Positions 16,125-23,505 of a stretch of DNA of 42,241 nt are shown here, in pieces. The notes beneath the pieces were generated by a model. The model was given only the letters and a program-made list of their open reading frames with translations. It was not told where the DNA came from and made no database searches. A program made the translations under genes and the position numbers. Position 1 is the stretch's first letter, and every line of letters begins with the position of its first letter. Source of the stretch: Lachnospiraceae bacterium (lineage in GTDB: Bacteria > Bacillota > Clostridia > Lachnospirales > Lachnospiraceae); assembly GCA_910574885.1 (NCBI GenBank), contig CAJTDD010000035.1:1008-43248 (forward strand). Direction: 5' to 3'.

Positions 16125-16580
16125 CTATTCTTTGGTACATATTGCTTTTTCATATTCAAGAATCCGCTCCCATGTTAACCATTCTGGTTTTTCAGTTTCC
16201 GGAAAACTAAGCCAGATTCTTTTCATGGTCTCTATGTGTTTTCTCTCATCTTTTGATGGAAGAACATCACAATTTCTGTTACCATAGCCAAGATAATAGT
16301 CACAATCACATCTGTATCTGTCCAGCATTTGATATTGAAAACGTTTGTCTTCATCAACCTGTTCTTTCTTCGATAAAATGGTAAATGGTCTTCGGATCGG
16401 TATATCAGGTTCACCGTCAAAAGCATCATTCAGTACAGAACACAGCTTCGGTTTGTTACTGCCTAATGTAATATCTTTCCATAAATGTCCATTCTGATCT
16501 TCATAGACGGGACGTGACCATGAGTCTGTACCAATCGGTTTCAGGTTTAAAATGTCTTTTATGTTTTCTGGTGTATTCAT
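16125..16580 (-). CDS. LPD11-domain protein of conjugative elements
   Basis: 151 residues. The C-terminal half, with YRCDCDYYLGYGNRN, then MKRIWLSFPETEKPEWLTWERI, matches the LPD11 domain (large polyvalent protein-associated domain), found in Firmicutes conjugative elements and phages. The N-terminal part (GTDSWSRPVYEDQNGHLWKD, ITLGSN) matches the domain that usually precedes it. The start ATG overlaps the stop of the truncated VirD4 gene (ATGA), with GGAG upstream that is now encoded inside that gene's end. No catalytic motif is visible. The function is unknown; proteins of this kind are accessory to transfer. Confidence 0.75.
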   Translation of the reverse strand: MNTPENIKDILNLKPIGTDSWSRPVYEDQNGHLWKDITLGSNKPKLCSVLNDAFDGEPDIPIRRPFTILSKKEQVDEDKRFQYQMLDRYRCDCDYYLGYGNRNCDVLPSKDERKHIETMKRIWLSFPETEKPEWLTWERILEYEKAICTKE

Positions 16581-17794
16581 ATAGATTCTCCGTTTATAAA
16601 TACAAAGGTCATAAACAGTGACGACAGGAAGTCAAAGGTGCTGTCCTGGTCGGAGATAATGCAGAAGTAAGCGCATTTCTGTTTCCCCGGCAGTGTCAGG
16701 TCTATCTCATCATAGGAAGTGATCTGCCGGATCAGCTTATTCTGGAACACCTGAAGCCTGGCTCCAAGTCCGATGATTACCCCGGACCGCACCGTATCAC
16801 TTGCCTGTTTATAGATACAGTAAGGAACCTTTGCCGGGTGGCTCACCGGAAGCAGGTCAAAGAGGCTGTTCAGTTCCTTTTCGGAGCTGAGCGTCAACAA
16901 TTTGTATACCTGCCCGATGTTCTTGGATTCTGGGGGGAATCCCTGCTCTACATAGAGAACCAGCGCCTTTAGCAGGTTTAATTCCGCGTTGTCCCAGAAA
17001 TGATCCCCTTTTGCGGAACCTGTATTTTGGATGATAACATCCGAAAAAACTTGCGCCATGGTCTCCTGGCCGTCAATCTCCATCAGGCAGTTCCATGCGT
17101 CCGAGTTTTCCGGATTCACGAGGTTAAAACACCGTACAGTGTAGCCCTCATTCTCCAGATATCTAGCCATGCTTTCGAACAATTCTGACTTAGGGTCTGT
17201 AATAATTAAACTCTCCCCGACTCCGCCATTTTTCCCGCGTGCGACACACTGGAAGATCATATTACGGGCAAATGCCCTGGACTTCATAGATCCGCTGGCA
17301 CCATAGACGGCAATGTTGCGGTTCATGCGTGTTTCATAGGGAAGGCAGACCGCCTTTCCATTCAGCTTTCCAAGAATTGTTCCTTTGCTTTTCTTTACAT
17401 GGTCTGTCAGCTCCAGCACCTTGTACATCTCATCCGGTGTCATAAATCCGGATGTGCCATAGGTGCCTTTCAGGGAGTAATTTAGGTTGCGCTCTTTATC
17501 AAATACCTCCCCGTTCCGGTCAACGCCCATCCGCATCAATAAAAAGACCAGGAGTCCGAGTGCAAGAAGGCAAAGAAAAATCCCATACAGGTTATATGGG
17601 AACTGAGCCAGTGCATGAAGGCATGCCATCGGATGCAGGGAGGGAGCCTTTGGGTAGGAACCGTTACCGGCGAAGTTGCCGGCACTGGTCCAGACCTTGT
17701 AATTACAGATAAATTGTGCAATATAGCCTCCGGCATATAAAATGCACAGGAAGATTGGAAGCACGAAAACAAGTTTCCACCATTTACGGTTCAT
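16577..17794 (-). pseudogene. VirD4/TraG-type conjugation coupling protein, C-terminally truncated
   Basis: About 405 residues. Two N-terminal membrane helices (~6-30 and ~70-88), a linker, then the P-loop VYGASGSMKSRAFARN (163-178; a GxxGxxKS variant normal for Firmicutes TraG), Walker B-like ESLIITDPKSELFE, and FDFLSSLFMTFVF near the end. Family members continue about 170-200 residues further, including the second half of the motor domain (LLDEFxNIG). Here the frame passes directly into the ribosome binding site and ATGA of the LPD11 gene, so a deletion removed the rest. The start at 17794 has AAAGGAG upstream. Confidence 0.88.
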
Positions 17795-18890
17795 GTAAAA
17801 ACTCCTTTCTGAATTTAGCCAGGTCAATGCTGGAGAATTGTGTTTTGCTGTCCATATATTTCTCCAAAACCGAAACCTGGAAATCAAAGCAGATCAGGTT
17901 CCCGGACATGCCAAATACATTTAGTCCTGTATTAAAACGGTTAATCCGCTGCATGTCAAAATCGTAGGCGAGCAGTGTGGGAACGCCGTCCGGAGTTACA
18001 GCATCGTATTCAAACCGAGTGTCGCCCTGGCAAACTTCCAGATCGGAAAGCAGTAACTGGTTTAACCGTGCTGTCAGCTTTGGATTCATCAGCAGCTTTA
18101 ATAGCAGTTCCCCTTCCGCATTACTGGGCAGGAAGTAGAAATTCGGGAAGGATGAATCCAGCATGAAAAGCCCGCGTTGTTTTCCGCCAGTACTCTTCAG
18201 AAGCTGAAATGCCATATTCATATCATTTCCGAACACAATAGCCCGGATGTCGGGTTGGCCGTTATAAAGACGAATCATCAGGTAATGCTGCAGAAAAGCA
18301 TTTAACCGCACCTCCGCCTGATATTCCCATTTCATGAGGCTGGAGCCTGTATTATAGATACAGTAAACGCAATGCGGAGCCATCAGGATTCCGATGCTTC
18401 GGGAATTTCGGATTTTCGTTGTTTCATCTCCCAGTTCTTTTATCTCCCTTGATGAATAAAAACAAGGGATGTCCTGTAGGTTCATTTGTTCTTTCGGAAA
18501 GTTTTCACAAAAGAGCGAGGGCTTTTCATCCGCAAAGAATGGAGTGTCTGTATGGGAAAGGGTTACATATGTCTGTGCCTTCTGATAAAGCCGGAGTCTT
18601 CTTTGCGGTTCGCTTCGGACTGCGTTGGTTTCCGAATTTCCTGTTAAATAGCATTGGAAACGGAGTGGGTTGTGGGAGAGGAGTAATTCTTTAGCCTGCT
18701 TTTTCAGACGGTAGCCGCGAAGCCGGTCTTTGTAGTGGAGCCTGATCAGTTTGTCGGCCTTTAATTCTGTGATTAGTTTTTCTGTGTATGCCGGGGTGTC
18801 AAATAATCTGGGGAGTTGGTCAGCCGGGAACTCTCCACTTATCCCAATCATCTCCAAAAGTTTATATTTCTGTGTATCTGGTCTTAGCAT
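17784..18890 (-). CDS. Conjugative-element protein with N-terminal winged-helix-like region
   Basis: 368 residues, soluble. Residues ~1-70 (QKYKLLEMIGISGEFPADQL, ELKADKLIRLHYKDRLRGYRL) look like a winged helix. The remainder is alpha/beta, with AFLQHYLMIRLYNGQPD and VFGNDMNMAFQLLKS. This resembles the replication-relaxation-like proteins encoded beside VirD4 in Firmicutes elements, but I am not certain of the family. GAGGTG precedes the ATG by seven bases. Its last 11 bases overlap the start of the VirD4 gene, so translation is coupled. It may regulate or assist DNA processing for transfer (inference). Confidence 0.65.
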   Translation of the reverse strand: MLRPDTQKYKLLEMIGISGEFPADQLPRLFDTPAYTEKLITELKADKLIRLHYKDRLRGYRLKKQAKELLLSHNPLRFQCYLTGNSETNAVRSEPQRRLRLYQKAQTYVTLSHTDTPFFADEKPSLFCENFPKEQMNLQDIPCFYSSREIKELGDETTKIRNSRSIGILMAPHCVYCIYNTGSSLMKWEYQAEVRLNAFLQHYLMIRLYNGQPDIRAIVFGNDMNMAFQLLKSTGGKQRGLFMLDSSFPNFYFLPSNAEGELLLKLLMNPKLTARLNQLLLSDLEVCQGDTRFEYDAVTPDGVPTLLAYDFDMQRINRFNTGLNVFGMSGNLICFDFQVSVLEKYMDSKTQFSSIDLAKFRKEFLHEP

Positions 18891-18974
18891 AAATGTGTCA
18901 CCTCAAAATAGATTTTTTAAAATAGTATTACCTTGGCAACATCTGCTTCGGTGAATTTCGTCCATTCTCAAAAC

Positions 18975-19013
18975 AAAATGCGGGGAAATGAATGGATTCC
19001 CCCGCATTTTACC
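18975..19013 (-). terminator. Bidirectional-type hairpin terminator
   Basis: AAAATGCGGGG (18975-18985) pairs perfectly with CCCCGCATTTT (19000-19010). It lies just after the stop of the DUF6100 gene on the minus strand. Confidence 0.75.
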
Positions 19014-19038
19014 GGTATCGACATGAAATTTTGAAAAA

Positions 19039-19704
19039 TCACTTATTTTCAGATATGGTAATTTTATGTTTTTCACGGTTCATAAGCCATTCGGGGAACC
19101 GCTTTTTCTCCATGATCGTTACAATGATCTGATCCGTTTCCCCTAATTCTGTCGTGTAATAATTGTCACAATAGAGGCCGCTGTCATCAAACAGTACATA
19201 AGTTGAAATGACATCCAGTATTGTTTTCAGCTCCAGATTGTCATAGTCTTTCACACGACGCTTCGGCAGGCTCCTGTCATAAACAAAGCAAAAGCAGATG
19301 ACACATTCTTTATAAGGTTCTACTTCATGGTCTTTGAGAAATTCCTTTAACGCAGCATGTAATGGATCCCGTAAGAACGCCATATTCGTGTGGAGTCTTC
19401 GTTTGGGGAGAAGTCCAGGGAGCGTTGCAGAAAAAATCCTGTCTTCGTAGGAGATTTTGATTCCCAGCGCATCTGCAGCCTGTGTCATATAAGTGGAATT
19501 GCCTTTGAAATCTGTGAAAAGCACCAGGTTTCTTAACTGGCAGGCAATCCGCTCCGCCCGCAAGGTGGCATTTGTGCTTAATTCCGTGTAATTAGCCCCG
19601 TATTTCACGATATCAGTGGATTTCAGGGCAAAAAGTGTGTTGTTCAGCAGAGCAACTTCGTTCTCTACCTTCTGGATTCTCTGAAAAATAGTTGTTTTGT
19701 CCAT
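19039..19704 (-). CDS. DUF6100-type protein with a RusA-like C-terminal motif
   Basis: 221 residues. I believe it belongs to the DUF6100 family, which accompanies DUF5697 in Clostridia mobile elements. The N-terminal ~60 residues are helical (VENEVALLNNTLFALKS). The C-terminal half has VKDYDNLELKTILDVIS followed by VLFDDSGLY. This pattern of D-x-D-N-L, a lysine, and a DD about 20 residues later is the active-site pattern of RusA Holliday-junction resolvases, so I suspect a resolvase-like fold. GAGG lies seven bases before the ATG. It is two bases downstream of the DUF5697 gene. Confidence 0.65.
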   Translation of the reverse strand: MDKTTIFQRIQKVENEVALLNNTLFALKSTDIVKYGANYTELSTNATLRAERIACQLRNLVLFTDFKGNSTYMTQAADALGIKISYEDRIFSATLPGLLPKRRLHTNMAFLRDPLHAALKEFLKDHEVEPYKECVICFCFVYDRSLPKRRVKDYDNLELKTILDVISTYVLFDDSGLYCDNYYTTELGETDQIIVTIMEKKRFPEWLMNREKHKITISENK

Positions 19705-19706
19705 AA

Positions 19707-20246
19707 TTACCTCGTTTCTTTTGATTTTTGATAGTAGTTTACAGTTCCGTCTGGGCTTATCAGGCAGTAAGCGGTTACTCCGTTAAGAGAGAGACGGGAT
19801 GCCTGCTGTTCGGATTCCAGTATGACCAGCCGGGTTGTATCATCTGCAGGAAGGCCATTCAGGACATGGCTGATCAGAATTTCCTGCTCTAAGCCAACAT
19901 AAATGACCTCATAGGCTTCATTTTTAGAGAAAAAATGGAGTTTTACCGGAAATTCTCCGCTGGTGTGATAGACAACTGCCTCTTTGAAGTCCAGAAGAAC
20001 CCAGACGGCTGCAATCATGCCGTAATCCGGGGAATCAGAAGCTTCCGGGCTGTCACATAGGAGGTTTCTGTCCTGGTCATAGTAGATACGCCCCTGCTTG
20101 ATCAGGCTTGTAATCAGAGCTTTCAGTGAATCCCTGTTACGAATAAAAAACTGCAGTACCTGTTCGTACTGCAGCGCGTGGTAGGTAGTAATGAGTTTTA
20201 GAAGACGCTCACCTTCCCCTCTGTAAATTTGGTTTCTTGATTTCAT
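19707..20246 (-). CDS. DUF5697-family protein
   Basis: About 179 residues. The N-terminus is helical with a winged-helix look (GERLLKLITTYHALQYEQVL, then LKALITSLIKQGRIYYD). It is followed by the family hallmark of conserved strands: MIAAVWVLLDFKEAVVYH, PVKLHFFSKNEAYEVIYV, and LEQEILISHVLN. It is common upstream of DUF6100 and VirD4 genes in Lachnospiraceae elements and is probably a regulator or DNA-binding accessory (inference). The start at 20246 follows AAAGGAG by six bases. It is the first gene of the minus-strand block, with a repeat-rich control region just upstream. Confidence 0.7.
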   Translation of the reverse strand: MKSRNQIYRGEGERLLKLITTYHALQYEQVLQFFIRNRDSLKALITSLIKQGRIYYDQDRNLLCDSPEASDSPDYGMIAAVWVLLDFKEAVVYHTSGEFPVKLHFFSKNEAYEVIYVGLEQEILISHVLNGLPADDTTRLVILESEQQASRLSLNGVTAYCLISPDGTVNYYQKSKETR

Positions 20247-20288
20247 GACGTTCTCCTTTGTCACATGGATTGACAGGTCTCTGCATAG

Positions 20289-20396
20289 GCTGTACGTATT
20301 ATATGCGTGTCATATACATATGACGTATGTACAGTATATGTGTTCTTCTTGTATTGTACTGGTTTTTAATAATGGTATGCATAGTGTACGTACAGC
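20289..20396. promoter_or_regulatory. Repeat-rich control region with TACGTA-type iterons and dyads
   Basis: GCTGTACGTA (20289-20298) is matched by its inverse TACGTACAGC at 20387-20396. Between them lies the dyad GTCATAT-AC-ATATGAC (20309-20324), and a further ACGTATGTACAG occurs at 20323-20334. The region is upstream of the DUF5697-DUF6100 block. It could be an operator cluster, a replication/iteron region or an origin of transfer. No relaxase is nearby to decide. Confidence 0.45.
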
Positions 20397-20436
20397 TTAT
20401 GTATCAACCTGCTGTCAATGATTGGTTTACGGGGTA

Positions 20437-20462
20437 CAAAAAAGCACCGGCAAGGGTGCTGT
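20437..20462 (-). terminator. Terminator for the stand-alone LytTR gene
   Basis: On the minus strand AGCACC(C)..GGTGCT forms a six-base stem with a short loop, followed by TTTTTT. It lies about 155 bases downstream of the LytTR gene stop. Confidence 0.75.
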
Positions 20463-20616
20463 AAAAAAGTATAACTTTAACCAATACCAATTATAACATG
20501 CGTGAATATACGCTTCAATCGCAGAACCGTGCCAATGAATGTCAATTCTGTGCCAATTCTGAATTTTTCATAAAATCAGCCTGCAATCTGCATTAAAAAC
20601 AGCATAAAAGTGTGTT

Positions 20617-21060
20617 TTATCTTGAAACACGGCTTCGTGCAAATGCTGCCAGAACCTTCGGCGCATAGCGCTGGCTCATGTGAAGCTGTAAATGGTTGAC
20701 CAAAATAATACTATCATTGCAAATATTATGGATTTTCTCCAAAGAGACAAGGCAGTTTTGCCGACATCTGATAAATCCATATGGCGCCAGGAATTTCTGC
20801 TCATCTGTAAGGGAGCCATATTTTTGATATATTCCATGTTCCGTATGGATTGTAATGGTATGTGTTTGTATTTCCAAATAGTAAATATCATCAATTTTAA
20901 TTCTGGTAACGGCCGCTTTTGTTTTGCAGATGTATTCTGCCTGTGTATTTGAATAAAGTTGCAGGGCCTTTTCTAACCCGGAAAATCCATGCTGGTCTAA
21001 GAAAGTATCCAGAGAATAGCATAAGGATTTATTATGTGTTAATTCCTGTATCCAGTCCAT
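20617..21060 (-). CDS. Stand-alone LytTR DNA-binding regulator
   Basis: About 147 residues. A short N-terminal helical part (DTFLDQHGFSGLEKALQLY) precedes a LytTR domain at ~45-145: ITRIKIDDIYYLEIQ-like strands (VTRIKIDDIYYLEIQTHTI), FIRCRQNCLVSLEKI, then LQLHMSQRYAPKVLAAF. There is no receiver domain, so it is not part of an obvious phosphorelay. A strong promoter (21085-21113) drives it. It lies immediately outside the left 59-bp inverted repeat and is divergent from the ATP-grasp gene, so it could regulate that cassette. Start: ATG 21060 with AAGGA nine bases before; a GTG at 21066 is possible. Confidence 0.85.
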   Translation of the reverse strand: MDWIQELTHNKSLCYSLDTFLDQHGFSGLEKALQLYSNTQAEYICKTKAAVTRIKIDDIYYLEIQTHTITIHTEHGIYQKYGSLTDEQKFLAPYGFIRCRQNCLVSLEKIHNICNDSIILVNHLQLHMSQRYAPKVLAAFARSRVSR

Positions 21061-21084
21061 GTTCACACATCCTTTTAATGGTGT

Positions 21085-21113
21085 TCTATATATAAAGACA
21101 ATTGAGTTGTCAA
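21085..21113 (-). promoter_or_regulatory. Strong promoter of the stand-alone LytTR gene
   Basis: On the minus strand TTGACA (21113-21108), 17 bases, TATAGA (21090-21085). Near-consensus sigma-A promoter 25 bases before the start codon. Confidence 0.75.
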
Positions 21114-21246
21114 AAACTGACGGAATTTGAGAAAATTTAAGATATTTTTTATAATGTGATGTAAAAAGTTGCGGATATGATGTGTGAAATTTGGCATATA
21201 CTGGAAAAAAAATGTATAATTAGTATAAAATAAGGGGAAGAATACG

Positions 21247-21305
21247 AACAGAGGATAATAAATAGTTATTCGTTATTAAGTATATTGTTAGATAATTGCA
21301 AATTA
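21247..21305 (+). repeat. Left arm of perfect 59-bp inverted repeat
   Basis: AACAGAGGATAATAAATAG begins the arm, and every base through 21305 is the exact reverse complement of 25282-25340. The inner end is a small palindrome TAATT-GCA-AATTA (21293-21305). The flanks outside the two arms differ at once, and I see no target-site duplication. The arms enclose 3976 bases of AT-rich DNA (21306-25281) with three genes. Confidence 0.95.
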
Positions 21306-21314
21306 TCCTATAAT
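21285..21314 (+). promoter_or_regulatory. Promoter of the ATP-grasp operon, -35 inside the inverted repeat
   Basis: TTGTTA (21285-21290) and TATAAT (21309-21314) are 18 bases apart. The -35 lies in the left repeat arm and the -10 four bases inside the cassette. Confidence 0.55.
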
Positions 21315-21338
21315 TGTTATTTTTGAGGAGTGATAGAA

Positions 21339-22322
21339 TTGAGGATTGGAATACTATTCCAAGATACAGAGACAAAAAAGATATCTTGGCAGAAAAATCA
21401 TAAAATATATAATAGGACGGCTCGAAGAACAAAAGAGATGGCTAAAGCACTTATTGAAACAGGATACGAAGCTACTATATTTTTCTCTTTAGAAGAATTT
21501 TTTAGTAAAGTTATTACAGAACCAGTAGATTTAGTGTTTCCTTGTATAGAATGTTGTTTTGAGCGTAATTCTAATGGATTTATTTCAACATTATTACAAG
21601 TGAAAAACATTCCTTTTATTGGTAATGACTCTTATATAAACACCATCACTTCTGATAAATATTTGTTTAAAAATATAGCAAAGTCTCTGGGAATACGCAC
21701 GCCAAAATCAACATTACTACATAAACAAGATTCATTAAAATCAATAAAGTTCATTAATGAAATAAAAATTCCTTGTATATTGAAATATCAGTATGGATCT
21801 ATGAGTTATCATACTGTTAAGGTATCTGATATCGAACAACTTAAAGAACAAATAAGCTTTATGCTTGCCCAAGATAATGGACCTATTTTATGCGAAGAAT
21901 ATATTGAAGGAAAGGAGATAAGTGTTCCAGTAATTGGTACTGCTCCAAACGAAAGAATATTAGCTGTAATCGAATATACTGATTCTAGTCAAAACCCATT
22001 AGACATATATGATGATTTTTGGAAAGGTGAAAATGACTCTCAAGTAAGACTTACCGCATTAAACGAATCGTTGCCATCGATAAATAAAATTATTAATTCA
22101 GTTCATAAAATATATAGATATTTAAATTACAAAGATTATGCGCGATTTGATTTTCGCTTAGATTCTAAAGGACAACCTTATATATTAGAAGGTAATCCTC
22201 TTCCGGCATTAGCGTACGAAAGCGCATTTGATCCAATTTCTTATGGAAGAAATATATCTTTTAGTACAGTATTATCTCAAATTACTGAAAATGCTGCAAA
22301 GCGTTATGGTTTAAGCAAATAA
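21339..22322 (+). CDS. D-alanine-D-alanine-ligase-like ATP-grasp enzyme
   Basis: 327 residues with the Ddl fold order. The N-terminal Rossmann-like domain (MRIGILFQDTE, VDLVFPCIECCFERNSNG) precedes the ATP-grasp elements: K149 in CILKYQYGSMSYHTV (nucleotide loop), EEYIEGKEISVPVIG (185-200), and the metal-binding ARFDFRLDSKGQPYILEGNP (R269, D271, E284, N286). Such enzymes ligate an amino acid or peptide carboxylate to an amine using ATP. It is clearly diverged from housekeeping Ddl and sits beside an aminotransferase-like gene, so a dedicated biosynthetic ligase is likely. I start at TTG 21339: GAGGAG is eight bases upstream, while a GTG at 21330 overlaps it. AT content is much higher than in the neighbouring regions. 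Confidence 0.85.
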   Translation: MRIGILFQDTETKKISWQKNHKIYNRTARRTKEMAKALIETGYEATIFFSLEEFFSKVITEPVDLVFPCIECCFERNSNGFISTLLQVKNIPFIGNDSYINTITSDKYLFKNIAKSLGIRTPKSTLLHKQDSLKSIKFINEIKIPCILKYQYGSMSYHTVKVSDIEQLKEQISFMLAQDNGPILCEEYIEGKEISVPVIGTAPNERILAVIEYTDSSQNPLDIYDDFWKGENDSQVRLTALNESLPSINKIINSVHKIYRYLNYKDYARFDFRLDSKGQPYILEGNPLPALAYESAFDPISYGRNISFSTVLSQITENAAKRYGLSK

Positions 22323-22350
22323 TATTATTTTGCGGGGAAAGGAATTAAAA

Positions 22351-23505
22351 ATGAAAGATTTAGATATTCAAGAGCTTTTAGATTTAGAAGATATTGAAGA
22401 AAATGAATTACAATATTTAAAAAAATATGGATATACTCCTTTTAATGTTTCGACATGGAATCCATCGGATTACTTTTCACAAACTTATTTGTTGAATCGT
22501 ATACAGTTAATACCATTTGATTATATTCCGTATTTATATTCCTATGAAATAGATCAAAATCAGCTATTTACTACAAAAACAAACTTAGGTGGAAATAATT
22601 ACTTTGGTTGTATCATTACCAACACAGGAACATCAGCAATATCATTAGTAACATCTGTATTGAAGCAAATAGATGTTAGACATATTTTAATTATTTGTCC
22701 TGTTTATTATTCTGTTTTATACAACTTTGTGCAAAAAGGAATACACGTAGTAAAAACTTATTTAATACGAACAAATAATGGTTATAGGTTACCACAAGAA
22801 CAAATAAAAAGTTCAATTGAAAACATTGATGCAATCTGGCTAACAAACCCTGTTTATAATACTGGAACATATTTAACAAAGGAAGATATTGATTTTTTAA
22901 GAAATCAAATTCCTTCAAGGATTGTTTTAGTGTGCGATGATTGTTTTTCAACTAGTGGTTTGGAGATGATTAGAAATTTTAACAACCATCCTAATTATAT
23001 CAGTATTCATGATCCATTAAAGCAAATAATGGTAAATGGATTAAAGTTTTCTTGCGTTTTGTATTCTTGTCAGTATGAACACCTTTTTAACCAGTGGTCA
23101 GATATTATATGTGGTAGTTTATCTTATTCTACAGTTCAAAGCATGATTTTCTTTAATTCAGATGAATTTAAAGAAATACGATTACAATTACATCGCCATT
23201 TTGATGACATGAATAAACACTTACAAGAAATTTCCGTATGTTTTCCAGCTTTATCTATTGATAAAAATAATGGGTATGGTCACATGCGAATGTGCTATTT
23301 TCCTGATTTATCTTATGATTTTTTGCAAAACAAAGATAATATGTATAAGTTTATGGAGAAAACGGGTACCAGCTTAATACCTGGTAACCGTTCCCATTTT
23401 CCAAATGCATGCGGTTTCTGTTTTCGTATAAATTATGGAAGAGAATGTGACGAATTTTGGGATGCAGTAATTCGAATTTTTCGTTATCTATCCACATGTA
23501 ATTAA
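22351..23505 (+). CDS. PLP-dependent aminotransferase-like enzyme (class I/II fold)
   Basis: 384 residues with the fold-type I landmarks: NTGTSAISLV (91-100, phosphate-cup helix), PVYYSVLYNFVQKG (substrate/PLP face), LTNPVYNTGTYL (164-175; the NPxNPTG motif of the family), VCDDCF (194-199, the Asp that contacts the pyridine nitrogen), HDPLKQIMVNGLKFS with K224 as Schiff-base lysine, and FRINYGR (R359) for the substrate carboxylate. It could transaminate or decarboxylate the product or building block of the ATP-grasp ligase. AAAGGA precedes ATG 22351 by eight bases. It is 28 bases after the ligase and converges with the pentapeptide gene (4-base overlap). Confidence 0.85.
   Translation: MKDLDIQELLDLEDIEENELQYLKKYGYTPFNVSTWNPSDYFSQTYLLNRIQLIPFDYIPYLYSYEIDQNQLFTTKTNLGGNNYFGCIITNTGTSAISLVTSVLKQIDVRHILIICPVYYSVLYNFVQKGIHVVKTYLIRTNNGYRLPQEQIKSSIENIDAIWLTNPVYNTGTYLTKEDIDFLRNQIPSRIVLVCDDCFSTSGLEMIRNFNNHPNYISIHDPLKQIMVNGLKFSCVLYSCQYEHLFNQWSDIICGSLSYSTVQSMIFFNSDEFKEIRLQLHRHFDDMNKHLQEISVCFPALSIDKNNGYGHMRMCYFPDLSYDFLQNKDNMYKFMEKTGTSLIPGNRSHFPNACGFCFRINYGRECDEFWDAVIRIFRYLSTCN

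Noticed and set aside
17452..17967. Plus-strand frames opposite the VirD4 gene
   Set aside because: VirD4 motifs are unambiguous on the minus strand; the plus-strand frames carry no recognisable domain.
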